The position numbers and the translations under genes were made by a program. A model generated the notes under the pieces. The model saw only the letters and a program-made list of their open reading frames with translations. It had not been told where the DNA came from and ran no database searches. A stretch of 64,000 nucleotides of DNA from Allopusillimonas sp048270225. Lineage in GTDB: Bacteria; Pseudomonadota; Gammaproteobacteria; Burkholderiales; Burkholderiaceae_B. How positions within the stretch are numbered: the stretch's first letter is position 1; each line of letters opens with the position of its first letter. Shown here in pieces: positions 35,855 through 44,413 of this stretch. The DNA lies in NCBI GenBank assembly GCA_048270225.1, contig JBLWTG010000013.1, positions 1 to 64,000 on the forward strand. The letters are read 5' to 3'.

Positions 35855-36208
35855 CTACGACTGCTGAATCAGGAAGTCTGCACGGTTTTTGCCCTCGGCC
35901 TCGGCGCTGGCGATCCAGCGGGGCGGTTTGCCGCGGCCTGTCCATGTGTCGCCGGTTTCGGGGTGGCGGTACTTGGCCGGTACGGGGCGCTTTGCGGCGG
36001 TTTCCTGCTTTCTGGGCGCCTTGGTGGTGGTTTTTTTGTTGTAGGCCGCTGCAATATCCTCGGGCGTGATATCGTACTCACGCATCGAACGCAGTATGCT
36101 GATCAGAATGGGGCCGCGGCGCTTAGCCTGTAGGGTTTTGGCTTGTTTCTGGAGCCGTTGGATTTCTTTTTCGATCTTCTGAAGTGCGGAGTTGGTTTCG
36201 CGAGGCAT
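35855..36208 (-). CDS. H-NS-family nucleoid protein
   Basis: This 117-residue H-NS-like protein has an N-terminal coiled-coil oligomerisation region (about 5-45, IEKEIQRLQKQAKTLQAKRR), a basic linker, and the C-terminal DNA-binding domain PAKYRHPETGDTWTGRGKPP with the GRGKPPRW AT-hook-like loop (about 80-102). It would bind AT-rich DNA and silence acquired genes. It stands alone, with a 303-base AT-rich upstream region, as expected for an autoregulated H-NS gene. Confidence 0.93.
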   Translation of the reverse strand: MPRETNSALQKIEKEIQRLQKQAKTLQAKRRGPILISILRSMREYDITPEDIAAAYNKKTTTKAPRKQETAAKRPVPAKYRHPETGDTWTGRGKPPRWIASAEAEGKNRADFLIQQS

Positions 36209-36511
36209 TAGATTTCCTGTGCTGATGTTTCAGGATGGTATGGCAATAATGGCCGATTGAGTTACGGCAGCAAGGAATTCTATCTTATTTTTTGATATTC
36301 GATATGAATTAAATTGCGATAAAAAGCACACAGCTGGTATATGTCTGGAACAGACCTTGAATATGCCTGCTGTTCACTGGATTGATCTGTGGAACAGAGG
36401 CTTTTTACCTGTCGGTAATGACAGTGTCTTTATCAGCACTCAGAGGAGGCAGACCCTTTTGATTCTGTCTGACAGCCTGCCGGCGATTAATTTTAATTAT
36501 TGTGTTTATTA
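36209..36511. other. AT-rich intergenic region with four small CTGT/ACAG dyads
   Basis: No gene is seen in this 303-base divergent promoter region between the H-NS-like and amidase genes. Four short inverted repeats built from CTGT/ACAG lie at 36343-36355, 36386-36398, 36409-36424 and 36465-36475; the first two share the core GGAACAGA. They may be regulator sites for either flanking gene. Confidence 0.5.
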
Positions 36512-37330
36512 ATGATGCAAATAGATAATAATTTTCGGGTTGCCGCGATACAGACTGTATCGTCTACCTGCCTGGACGATAATCTCGCGCAGGCGGAGAC
36601 GCTCATTGCCCAGTCGGCCCGCGCCGGCGCAAAACTGCTCGCGCTGCCGGAGTATTTCTGTTTTATGGGCCGCAAGGATCCCGACAAGCTTGCGCTTATG
36701 GAGCGGGCTGGCAGCGGACCAATCCAGGAGTTTCTGTCCGCGCAGGCGCGCCTGCATGGCGTCTGGCTGGTGGGAGGGACATTGCCGCTGGAGAGCCCCG
36801 ACCGGGATCGCATTTATAACACCTGCCTGGTTTATGACCCATCTGGAAAACAGGTGGCGCATTATGACAAAATTCATTTATTCGGTTTTCGAAAAGGCGA
36901 AGAATCTTACGATGAATCAATATCGATAAGACCAGGTGAGAATATTCCTCAGGTATTTGAATCTCCATGTGGAAAAGTAGGCCTTTCCATTTGCTACGAT
37001 CTGCGGTTTCCGGAGTTTTTCCGAAAACTGAATGAAGTGAGCCTTATTATCTTGCCTGCTGCATTTACCTATACCACGGGATCTGCGCATTGGGAGACAT
37101 TGCTGCGGGCCAGAGCCATAGAAAATCAGTGCTATGTGCTGGCCAGCGCGCAGGGGGGGAAGCACGAAAACGGGCGCCGTACCTGGGGTCATTCCATGCT
37201 GGTCGATCCCTGGGGCGACATCGTGGATGTCATCGCCGAAGGCCCCGGATTTGCGATCGGCGACATCAGCCAGGATCGCATCTCCTCTGTGCGGGCCTCG
37301 CTGCCGGCGCTCAAGCACCGGACCATGTAA
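36512..37330 (+). CDS. Nitrilase-superfamily amidase (Nit1/Nit2-like, probable deaminated glutathione amidase)
   Basis: This carbon-nitrogen hydrolase has about 272 residues. The Glu-Lys-Cys triad is visible as Glu47 in LALPEYFCF, Lys120 in HYDKIHLFGF and Cys161 in SICYDLRFPEFF, with GRKDPDKL typical of the Nit1/YbeM branch that hydrolyses deaminated glutathione. The start may be 36512 or the next codon 36515; neither has a clear ribosome site. tldD follows after 71 bases on the same strand, a frequent pairing in betaproteobacteria. Confidence 0.88.
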   Translation: MMQIDNNFRVAAIQTVSSTCLDDNLAQAETLIAQSARAGAKLLALPEYFCFMGRKDPDKLALMERAGSGPIQEFLSAQARLHGVWLVGGTLPLESPDRDRIYNTCLVYDPSGKQVAHYDKIHLFGFRKGEESYDESISIRPGENIPQVFESPCGKVGLSICYDLRFPEFFRKLNEVSLIILPAAFTYTTGSAHWETLLRARAIENQCYVLASAQGGKHENGRRTWGHSMLVDPWGDIVDVIAEGPGFAIGDISQDRISSVRASLPALKHRTM

Positions 37331-37401
37331 ATCATTATCGGCCGATTCTGGATTATTCATCTTGTTTATATCCGGCGGACTGTTTTTATTGTAAATAATT
37401 T

Positions 37402-38859
37402 ATGAAACCTGTTGATTCTTCCATTCAGTCTTTGGCTACCGCAAAAACCCTGCTGCTTGATCCCTGGGGTTTGACCGAAGCCGATATGGCCCGTGCGCTC
37501 GGGGCCATTTTCACGCACAAGGTCGATTATGCCGATCTGTATTTTCAATATACGCGCAGCGAAAGCTGGAGTCTGGAAGAGGGTATTGTCAAAACGGGCA
37601 GTTTTTCGATCGAGCAGGGTGTGGGGGTGCGCGCACTGAGCGGAGAGAAAACCGCGTTTGCCTATTCCGACAGTTTGTCGCCCGAGGCACTGATGTCCTC
37701 GGCGCAGGTGGTGCGCACCATAGGGCGCCGCGGCGCTGGCCGGCAGAAAGTAAGCGGCATGGAGCCGCCTGCCCGGGCCAGCCTGTATCCGGCGCTGGAT
37801 CCTGTGGCGACGCTGTCCGCGCCGGACAAGGTCGCGCTGCTGGGCCGTATCGAAGCCATGGCGCGGGCTGCCGACCCGCATATTATCCAGGTGATGGCGG
37901 GCCTGGGGGCCGAATACGACGTCATCATGGTTGCGGGAAGCGACGGACGCCTTGCCGCGGATGTGCGCCCGCTGGTTCGCCTGTCGCTCACCGTGATTGC
38001 CGAGCGCAATGGCCGCCGCGAAGTGGGCTCGGCCGGTGGCGGCGGGCGTACGGGCCTGGCGTACTTTACGGACGATATTCTGCGTTCATATGTGGAGCGC
38101 GCTGTCCATGAGGCGCTGATCAATCTGGAGTCCCGGCCCGCGCCAGCCGGCGAGATGACGGTGGTGCTTGGTTCGGGCTGGCCCGGGATATTACTGCATG
38201 AGGCTGTTGGCCATGGGCTGGAGGGAGACTTCAACCGGAAAGGCTCCAGCGTATTTTCGGACCGTATCGGCGAGCGGGTGGCCTCGCGCGGCGTGACCGT
38301 CGTGGACGACGGCACGATAGCGGACCGTCGCGGCTCGCTCAATATCGATGATGAAGGCAATCCGACCCAGCGCAACGTGCTGATCGAAGACGGTGTGCTG
38401 ACAGGATATATGCAGGACTCCCTGAATGCGCGACTGATGAAAATGCCGGTGACGGGAAATGGTCGCCGGGAATCCTATGCCCATTTGCCCATGCCCCGCA
38501 TGACCAACACTTATATGCTGGCCGGCGACCAGCCTCCCGAAGAGATTATCGGTTCAGTCAAGAAGGGGCTGTACGCTGCGAATTTCGGCGGCGGACAGGT
38601 CGACATCACCAGCGGCAAGTTTGTTTTCTCGGCGTCCGAGGCCTATATGATCGAGAACGGCAAGATTACATACCCGGTTAAAGGTGCGACATTGATCGGC
38701 AATGGCCCGGATGCCATGAATACGGTCAGCATGATTGGTAACGATTTGAAACTCGATTCGGGTGTGGGTACCTGTGGGAAGGAGGGCCAGAGCGTACCGG
38801 TCGGCGTAGGCATGCCTACGGTCCGCATGGATGGGCTGACTGTCGGCGGAACCGCCTGA
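37402..38859 (+). CDS. tldD: Metallopeptidase TldD
   Basis: This 485-residue subunit of the TldD/TldE zinc protease degrades unfolded peptides and matures microcin-type peptides and the antitoxin CcdA. The zinc motif HEAVGHGLEGDFN and the C-terminal GTCGKEGQSVPVGVGMPTVR are present. The partner TldE (PmbA) is not in the window. A strong terminator follows at 38915-38944. Confidence 0.95.
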   Translation: MKPVDSSIQSLATAKTLLLDPWGLTEADMARALGAIFTHKVDYADLYFQYTRSESWSLEEGIVKTGSFSIEQGVGVRALSGEKTAFAYSDSLSPEALMSSAQVVRTIGRRGAGRQKVSGMEPPARASLYPALDPVATLSAPDKVALLGRIEAMARAADPHIIQVMAGLGAEYDVIMVAGSDGRLAADVRPLVRLSLTVIAERNGRREVGSAGGGGRTGLAYFTDDILRSYVERAVHEALINLESRPAPAGEMTVVLGSGWPGILLHEAVGHGLEGDFNRKGSSVFSDRIGERVASRGVTVVDDGTIADRRGSLNIDDEGNPTQRNVLIEDGVLTGYMQDSLNARLMKMPVTGNGRRESYAHLPMPRMTNTYMLAGDQPPEEIIGSVKKGLYAANFGGGQVDITSGKFVFSASEAYMIENGKITYPVKGATLIGNGPDAMNTVSMIGNDLKLDSGVGTCGKEGQSVPVGVGMPTVRMDGLTVGGTA

Positions 38860-38914
38860 TTCTGCCATGTTGCCAGGGTAGCTTCGACGGACTTTTGATC
38901 GTCTTTTATGCACG

Positions 38915-38944
38915 CGGCGCCTTGCTTTTTGCAGGCGCCGTTTT
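38915..38944 (+). terminator. Rho-independent terminator after tldD
   Basis: CGGCGCC (38915-38921) pairs with GGCGCCG (38934-38940); an inner TGC/GCA pair extends the stem past a single bulged T, and TTTTC follows. It isolates tldD from the ectoine operon promoter 23 bases further on. Confidence 0.8.
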
Positions 38945-38966
38945 CACGCGCAGCGACGTATTGAGC

Positions 38967-38995
38967 TTGACATAAACTGTTAGCGGGCATATGAT
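38967..38995 (+). promoter_or_regulatory. Sigma-70 promoter of the ectR-ectABCD operon
   Basis: TTGACA (38967-38972), a 17-base spacer and TATGAT (38990-38995) form a near-consensus promoter 48 bases before the ectR start. A dyad overlaps its -10 box at 38992-39009, so the strong promoter is probably held down by a repressor. Confidence 0.7.
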
Positions 38996-39009
38996 TTCAG
39001 TAGAAATCA
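38992..39009. promoter_or_regulatory. Candidate EctR operator overlapping the ect -10 box
   Basis: TGATTTC (38992-38998), spacer AGTA and GAAATCA (39003-39009) form a perfect 7-bp-arm palindrome across the -10 element and predicted start. MarR-type repressors bind such AT-rich dyads. The first gene of the operon encodes a MarR-type EctR, making autoregulation likely. Confidence 0.6.
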
Positions 39010-39043
39010 ATCTTATTGAATTCTTTATATAACCAAATTATTT

Positions 39044-39586
39044 ATGACCACCCAATTGACCTCTCAGCAGTACGACTTGCGCATACTTCGCGCCTTGCGC
39101 CGCATTACGCGGTCTGTCGCGCTGCATTCGCGCCAGCTTGCCGCCTGCAGCAATATCACGGCGCCGCAACTGGTCTGCCTGAGGGCGGTCATTGATCATG
39201 GTCCCATGACCGCCACGGCCATCAGTCGCGAAATTCATGTCAGCGCAAGTACGGTGGTGGGTATTCTGGACCGCCTTGAGGACAAGGATCTGGTACGCCG
39301 TGAGCGTGGTCGGGAGGACCGTCGCATCGTATTCATTACCGCGACGGACGCCGGCCGGCAACTTGCTGCTGAAACACCATCGCCATTGCAGAAAAAACTG
39401 TCAGACGCCTTGAACGCCCTGCCCGAGCTGGAGCAGGCTACGATCACCATGTCGCTTGAACGCATCGTGGACTTGATGGAGTCCGATGGCGTCGTGCCGG
39501 CCGAAGCGCCTGGCGAGCTCGCCTCGCCCATCCTGGATGTGCCTGTCACCAAGGGCGCGCTTCCCGAATCGGGACTGGTGGTGTGA
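39044..39586 (+). CDS. ectR: MarR-family regulator of ectoine synthesis
   Basis: This 180-residue MarR regulator has the winged helix at about 40-105, with the recognition segment ATAISREIHVSASTVVGILDRLEDKDLVRRERGREDRR. It is the first gene of the ectoine operon, and its TGA overlaps the GTG start of ectA, so it is cotranslated with the biosynthetic genes. EctR of methylotrophs represses ectABC; the same role is inferred here, with the dyad at 38992-39009 as likely site. The C-terminal tail after about 145 is variable. Confidence 0.88.
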   Translation: MTTQLTSQQYDLRILRALRRITRSVALHSRQLAACSNITAPQLVCLRAVIDHGPMTATAISREIHVSASTVVGILDRLEDKDLVRRERGREDRRIVFITATDAGRQLAAETPSPLQKKLSDALNALPELEQATITMSLERIVDLMESDGVVPAEAPGELASPILDVPVTKGALPESGLVV

Positions 39587-40146
39587 CGGATTGCCTGACA
39601 GATACGTCCTCTGAACAGAAAATTTCTACCACTGCGGATAGCTCGGCTCGCAAGGCGCAGGATGGCTGGCTGCGTACACCGTGCAAAGCCGACGGCGCAG
39701 GCATCCATCAACTGATTTCCGAGTGCCCGCCACTCGATCTGAATTCCGTATACACCTATCTGCTTTTGAGCGAGCATTTTGCCGGCACCAGTGTGCTTGC
39801 CGGCGAAGGCGACACGCTTGAAGGATTTATCTCCGGCTACCTTGTTCCGAGCAGACCCGATACTCTGTTCGTCTGGCAGGTCGCCGTTCATGCCAATGCA
39901 CGAGGAAAAGGACTGGGCAAGCGCATGCTGTCGCATTTGCTCCAGCGTCCGGACCTGAGTCACGTGCAGTACATCGAAACCACCGTCGGTCCGGATAACC
40001 TCGCCTCGCGAGGAATGTTCAACAGCCTGGCCCGCACACTCAATGCCCCGGTTCTCGAAACGCCTATGTTCGATCGCGCTATGTTCGGTCGTCATGGGCA
40101 TGAAGACGAACCCTTGCTTCGTATCGGTCCGTTTCACGCCCTGTAA
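39583..40146 (+). CDS. ectA: L-2,4-diaminobutyrate acetyltransferase
   Basis: This 187-residue GNAT enzyme acetylates 2,4-diaminobutyrate at the 4-amino group, the second step of ectoine synthesis. The typical LISECPPLDLNSVYTYLLLSEHF and the acetyl-CoA-binding VHANARGKGLGKRML are visible. The start is GTG overlapping ectR; about 28 N-terminal residues precede the conserved domain. A 102-base gap separates it from ectB. Confidence 0.95.
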   Translation: MTDCLTDTSSEQKISTTADSSARKAQDGWLRTPCKADGAGIHQLISECPPLDLNSVYTYLLLSEHFAGTSVLAGEGDTLEGFISGYLVPSRPDTLFVWQVAVHANARGKGLGKRMLSHLLQRPDLSHVQYIETTVGPDNLASRGMFNSLARTLNAPVLETPMFDRAMFGRHGHEDEPLLRIGPFHAL

Positions 40147-40248
40147 GCGCAGGGCCGAAACGGCCGATAGCCTGAAACCAGAACGCCCGCGACGCTCAGA
40201 GGGCCGCACCGTCGCATCAGCCGCGTTCGCTACAACAAGGAGAGGAAA

Positions 40249-41559
40249 ATGATGGACTTGCAAATATTTGACCGGATGGAGTCGGAAGTGAGGGGCTACA
40301 TCCGGTCGTTCCCAGTCGTGTTCAAGCAGGCCAAAGGGTCCGTCCTGATCGACGAGACCAACAAGGAGTACATCGATTTCTTCAGCGGTGCGGGTACGCT
40401 CAACTACGGCCACAACAACCCCATTCTGAAAGATAGCCTGATTGACTATCTTGGCACCGATGGCGTGGTACATGGCCTGGATATGGCCACCAGCGCCAAG
40501 AAGCATTTCCTGGAAACCGTCGACCGGGTGCTGCTCAAGCCCCGCGGCTGGGAATACACCTTGCAGTTTACCGGCCCTACCGGCACCAATGCGGTCGAGG
40601 CGGCGCTCAAGATAGCGCGCCAGGTCAAGGGACGCCAGAATGTTATTTCTTTCACGCATGGTTTCCACGGGGTCAGCGGCGGATCGCTGGCAGTGACGGC
40701 CAATGCGAAGTTCCGCAACGCCGCCGGCGTCGCCCTGGCCAATACCACCTTCATGCCGTTTGATGGCTATCTCGGGCCGGACATCAATACGATGGCCTAT
40801 CTCGAGCGCATGCTCGACGATCCGAGCAGCGGGCTGGACCATCCGGCTGCCGTGATTGTTGAAACGGTGCAGGGCGAAGGCGGCGTCAACGTTGCGACGC
40901 AGCGCTGGCTCAAAGAGCTGCAGAAGCTGTGCCGCAAGCATGACATGCTGTTGATTGTCGATGATATCCAGGTCGGCTGCGGCCGGACAGGCAGTTTCTT
41001 CAGCTTCGAGAGCGCCGGCATTGAGCCAGACATCATTACGCTGTCCAAGTCGTTGTCGGGCTTTGGGTTGCCGATGTCGCTGGTGTTGATGAAGCCCGAG
41101 CTGGATATCTGGAAGCCGGGTGGGCACAGCGGTACGTTCCGCGGCAACAATCTCGCCTTTGTGACGGCTGCCCAGGCGCTGGACACCTATTGGGCTGATG
41201 AGGGCTTTGCGCAGGAAACCGCTCGCAAGGAACGCATTGTGCGCGACTGGCTTGAGAATCTGGTGCACAGCTATCCCATGGCAGGCCTCAGTGTGCGTGG
41301 CCGTGGCCTGATACAAGGACTGGTCACGCCTGCCGACGATGATCTGGCCAACCAGTTTGCCCACAGGGCGTTCGAGCATGGCGTCGTGATCGAAACGTCC
41401 GGCGCCAACGACGAAGTGCTCAAGCTGTTGCCGGCACTGACCATTGAGGACGAGCTGCTTGAGCGCGGGCTCGAAGTGATCGAGCGCAGCATTGCCGAAG
41501 TATTGTCGGAAAAGGGCGTGAGCGCCCGTGTATTGAAATTTGGAGGACAAGCACGATGA
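40249..41559 (+). CDS. ectB: Diaminobutyrate-2-oxoglutarate transaminase
   Basis: This 436-residue class III PLP aminotransferase makes 2,4-diaminobutyrate from aspartate semialdehyde and glutamate, the first step of ectoine synthesis. DFFSGAGTLNYGHNNP, the VDDIQVGCGRTGSFF segment and the PLP lysine in ITLSKSLSGFG are visible. GGAGAGGAAA precedes the ATG. Its stop overlaps the ectC start (ATGA). Confidence 0.96.
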   Translation: MMDLQIFDRMESEVRGYIRSFPVVFKQAKGSVLIDETNKEYIDFFSGAGTLNYGHNNPILKDSLIDYLGTDGVVHGLDMATSAKKHFLETVDRVLLKPRGWEYTLQFTGPTGTNAVEAALKIARQVKGRQNVISFTHGFHGVSGGSLAVTANAKFRNAAGVALANTTFMPFDGYLGPDINTMAYLERMLDDPSSGLDHPAAVIVETVQGEGGVNVATQRWLKELQKLCRKHDMLLIVDDIQVGCGRTGSFFSFESAGIEPDIITLSKSLSGFGLPMSLVLMKPELDIWKPGGHSGTFRGNNLAFVTAAQALDTYWADEGFAQETARKERIVRDWLENLVHSYPMAGLSVRGRGLIQGLVTPADDDLANQFAHRAFEHGVVIETSGANDEVLKLLPALTIEDELLERGLEVIERSIAEVLSEKGVSARVLKFGGQAR

Positions 41560-41951
41560 TCGTAAAGAACGTCAAGGACGTAATCGGGACCGACCTGGAA
41601 GTCAAGACGGATACCTGGCTCAGCCGTCGGGTGCTGCTCAAGAAAGACGGTATGGGATTTTCATTTCATGAAACCGTTATTTTTCCTGGCACGGAAACCC
41701 ATATCCACTACCAGAATCATCTGGAGGCTGTCTGGTGCGTAGAAGGCGACGGTGAAGTCGAGACTATTGCCGATGGCAAGAAGTATGCACTGGGCCCTGG
41801 CGTGGTTTACGCGCTGGACCAGCACGACGAACACTGGCTGCGTGGCGGCAAGGAGCCACTGCGCGTGATCTGCGTATTCAATCCTCCGCTGACCGGCCTT
41901 GAGGTGCATGACGCCGAAGGTGTCTATCCGCTAGAGTCGAACGCAGCCTGA
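41556..41951 (+). CDS. ectC: Ectoine synthase
   Basis: This 131-residue cupin closes N4-acetyl-diaminobutyrate to ectoine by water elimination using a catalytic iron. The family start MIVKNVKDVIGTDLEV, the FPGTETHIHYQNHLEAVWCVEG core and LGPGVVYALDQHDEHWLR are visible. Length is normal. It sits between ectB (overlap) and ectD (18-base gap). Confidence 0.97.
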   Translation: MIVKNVKDVIGTDLEVKTDTWLSRRVLLKKDGMGFSFHETVIFPGTETHIHYQNHLEAVWCVEGDGEVETIADGKKYALGPGVVYALDQHDEHWLRGGKEPLRVICVFNPPLTGLEVHDAEGVYPLESNAA

Positions 41952-41969
41952 ACATAGCAAGGAGTGGCC

Positions 41970-42893
41970 ATGACAACTACCGCGAAAAATTTGTACGCGT
42001 CGCGTACGGACCGAACGGCAGCCATCATTGCGCGACAGGACCCGGTCGTTTATGCGGGCGGCGCCTATGCCAGCGCGCTCGCGCCGGAGCAGCTTGCCGC
42101 CTATGAGCGTGATGGCTTCCTGTTGCTGGAAGACGTATTCAACGAAAGTGAAGTCCAGGATATGCTCGATGAGATAAAGCGCATGAGCGCGGATTCTTCC
42201 ATCGTCAGCCTGGACGAAGCGATCACCGAGCCGGGCAGCAAAGCTGTCCGGTCCATCTTTCGTGTGCATGAGTTGAGCGAGATGATAGGCCGGCTGGCCT
42301 GCGACCCGCGCTTGATCCATGTGGCGCGGCAGGTGCTTGGGTCCGAGGTGTATATGCACCAGTCGCGTGCCAATATGAAGCCCGGGTTCAAGGGCAAGGA
42401 GTTCTACTGGCATTCGGACTTCGAGACCTGGCATGTCGAAGACGGCATGCCGGGCATGCGGGCTCTGAGCTGCTCAGTGCTGCTCACGGACAACAATGCC
42501 TGCAACGGGCCATTGATGTTGGTGCCAGGATCGCAGCAGCAGTTCATCTCGTGCCAGGGCCAGACGCCTGATAATCACTATAAAAAGTCGCTGAAAAAGC
42601 AGGAGTACGGCGTGCCTGACCCGCTCAGCCTGCAGTTGCTGGTGGAGCAGGGCGGGATCCAGACCATGACGGGCAAGGCGGGTTCGGTGGTGTTTTTTGA
42701 TTGCAACACCATGCACGGGTCCAACAGCAATATTTCGCCCTGGCCGCGTGCCAACGTATTCATGGTGTACAACAGCATGGATAATACGCTGGAGCCCCCT
42801 AAGTACGGCCTGAAACCGCGTCCGGAGTACATCGCCGCGCGTCAGCGTTTCGAGCAGTTGGTTCCGCTTGAGGCTGAGGCAGAGGCCGGTTGA
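41970..42893 (+). CDS. ectD: Ectoine 5-hydroxylase
   Basis: This 307-residue Fe(II)/2-oxoglutarate dioxygenase converts ectoine to 5-hydroxyectoine, which protects better against heat and drying. The iron ligands are visible as His148 and Asp150 in FYWHSDFETWH and His249 in NTMHGSNSNIS, within the conserved EctD signature. AAGGAG lies 6 bases before the ATG at 41970; a GTG at 41964 would add two residues. It ends the operon before a bidirectional terminator. Confidence 0.97.
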   Translation: MTTTAKNLYASRTDRTAAIIARQDPVVYAGGAYASALAPEQLAAYERDGFLLLEDVFNESEVQDMLDEIKRMSADSSIVSLDEAITEPGSKAVRSIFRVHELSEMIGRLACDPRLIHVARQVLGSEVYMHQSRANMKPGFKGKEFYWHSDFETWHVEDGMPGMRALSCSVLLTDNNACNGPLMLVPGSQQQFISCQGQTPDNHYKKSLKKQEYGVPDPLSLQLLVEQGGIQTMTGKAGSVVFFDCNTMHGSNSNISPWPRANVFMVYNSMDNTLEPPKYGLKPRPEYIAARQRFEQLVPLEAEAEAG

Positions 42894-42912
42894 TGCCTTG
42901 CTGTCCCGTGGT

Positions 42913-42944
42913 AAAAAAAAGCGGCTCGTGTGAGCCGCTTTTTT
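42913..42944. terminator. Bidirectional terminator between ectD and ehuA
   Basis: GCGGCTC (42921-42927), loop GTGT and GAGCCGC (42932-42938) form a perfect 7-bp stem flanked by an A run (42913-42920) and a T run (42939-42944). It can end both the rightward ect operon and the leftward ehu operon; the ehuA stop is 3 bases away. Confidence 0.9.
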
Positions 42945-42946
42945 GT

Positions 42947-43723
42947 TTACTCTGGACTGATAAAGGCCTTCAGGAATTCGCGTGTCCGCTCTTCTTGGGG
43001 CTCGACCATGACCTGCTCGGGCGGGCCTTCCTCGACGATCTTGCCTTTGTCGAAGAAACAGACGCGATCGGAAATCTGCTTGGCGAACTGCATCTCATGC
43101 GTTACCAGCAGCATGGTCAGGTCGTGTTCGCCGGCAAGGCGCTGGATGACGTTCAGTACTTCGCCGACCAGTTCCGGGTCCAGTGCGGAGGTTGGTTCGT
43201 CGAACAGCATGATGTTGGGCCGCATGGCGAGCGCCCGTGCGATGGCGACGCGTTGCTGCTGTCCGCCGGATAACTGGCTGGGAAATTTGTCTGCCTGGTC
43301 TGTCAGGCCGACCAGATCCAGATACTTTTCAGCGCGCTCCGCAGCCTTTTCCTTGGACAGGCCCAGCACATGCACCGGCGCTTCGGTGATATTGCGGCGC
43401 ACCGTCATGTGGGGAAACAGGTTGAACTGCTGGAACACCATACCCATTTCCTTGCGCATATCACGCAGGTGATCCTCGCTGGCGGGCACGAGATTGCCGT
43501 CGCGCTCTTCATGCCATAGCGGTTTCCCGGCAACATAAATGACGCCTTCGTTGATGTTCTCCAGCGTCATGAGAATGCGCAGAACGGTGGATTTTCCTGA
43601 GCCGGAAGGGCCGATGATGGTGACCTTCTCTCCCTTTTGCACCTGGAAATCCAGCTCGTCGAGCACGGTGATGTCGCCAAAGCGCTTGACGACTTTCTCG
43701 AACTTGATGATGGGTTCATTCAT
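42947..43723 (-). CDS. ehuA: Ectoine/hydroxyectoine ABC transporter ATPase
   Basis: This 258-residue polar-amino-acid-type ABC ATPase has Walker A GPSGSGKST at residues 38-46, the signature LSGGQQQR and Walker B IMLFDEPTSALDPE. It powers ectoine/hydroxyectoine import. Assignment to EhuA rests on the EhuB receptor encoded upstream and the adjacent ect operon. The start overlaps the stop of the permease gene before it. Confidence 0.88.
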   Translation of the reverse strand: MNEPIIKFEKVVKRFGDITVLDELDFQVQKGEKVTIIGPSGSGKSTVLRILMTLENINEGVIYVAGKPLWHEERDGNLVPASEDHLRDMRKEMGMVFQQFNLFPHMTVRRNITEAPVHVLGLSKEKAAERAEKYLDLVGLTDQADKFPSQLSGGQQQRVAIARALAMRPNIMLFDEPTSALDPELVGEVLNVIQRLAGEHDLTMLLVTHEMQFAKQISDRVCFFDKGKIVEEGPPEQVMVEPQEERTREFLKAFISPE

Positions 43724-44412
43724 TTCAGGGGTATTCCTTGCTTGGGCAGGCGGTTGTCCAGGAAACGGACAGCCCCGGAGGCAACCAGCGTCAGTATCAG
43801 ATATAGTCCGCCCACCATGGACAGCGGGATCAGGTAATTAAAGGTACGGTCGCCGATGATTTTGGCAACATTGAGCATTTCCAGCACCGACACGACCGAC
43901 AGTACCGGCACGTCCTTCATGATGGATACCAGATAATTGCCCATGGCAGGGACAATGCGGGGTATGGCCTGAGGCACAATGATGATGCCGAAAAGACGCA
44001 GGGGAGACAGGTCCAGCGCGCGCGCGGCTTCAGTCTGCCCATGTGCCACCGACTCGATGCCGGCACGATAGACTTCAGAAAGATAGGCGCTGTACTGTAC
44101 TCCCAGTGCCAGCGCGCCTGTGAGAAAAGCGGGCAGCACGATGCCATACTCAGGCAATACGTAATACAGGAAGAACAGTTGCACCAGCAGCGGCGTGTCG
44201 CGCAGGAATTCAGTGATGAAGCGCGCAGGCCACGAAATGATGCGCAGACGCGCCGACTTGAGCGCGGCCAGTATCAGCCCGAGGATTGCCGCAACAAAGA
44301 AGCCCACGATCGTGGCCTGTATGGTGATCACCAGGCCCTTGAGAAGGATGGGAAGGATTGAGGTGGCGAACACCCAGTTGTTGGCGGTATCCCACTCTAT
44401 GCCGAAAAGCAT
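43720..44412 (-). CDS. ehuD: Ectoine/hydroxyectoine ABC transporter permease EhuD
   Basis: This 230-residue inner-membrane permease has five or six helices and the EAA-type loop GQTEAARALDLSPLRLFGIIIVPQAIPRIVP near residues 126-156, which contacts the ATPase. The N-terminus FGIEWDTANNWVFATSILPILLKG is characteristic of EhuD. The gene is separated from ehuC by one base and overlaps ehuA by four, so it is tightly cotranscribed. Confidence 0.88.
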   Translation of the reverse strand: MLFGIEWDTANNWVFATSILPILLKGLVITIQATIVGFFVAAILGLILAALKSARLRIISWPARFITEFLRDTPLLVQLFFLYYVLPEYGIVLPAFLTGALALGVQYSAYLSEVYRAGIESVAHGQTEAARALDLSPLRLFGIIIVPQAIPRIVPAMGNYLVSIMKDVPVLSVVSVLEMLNVAKIIGDRTFNYLIPLSMVGGLYLILTLVASGAVRFLDNRLPKQGIPLK

Positions 44413-44413
44413 G

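Noticed and set aside
39235..41550. Minus-strand open frame of 771 codons across ectR, ectA and ectB
   Set aside because: It is antisense to clearly conserved ectoine genes, has no recognisable domains and reflects the GC-rich third-codon pattern.
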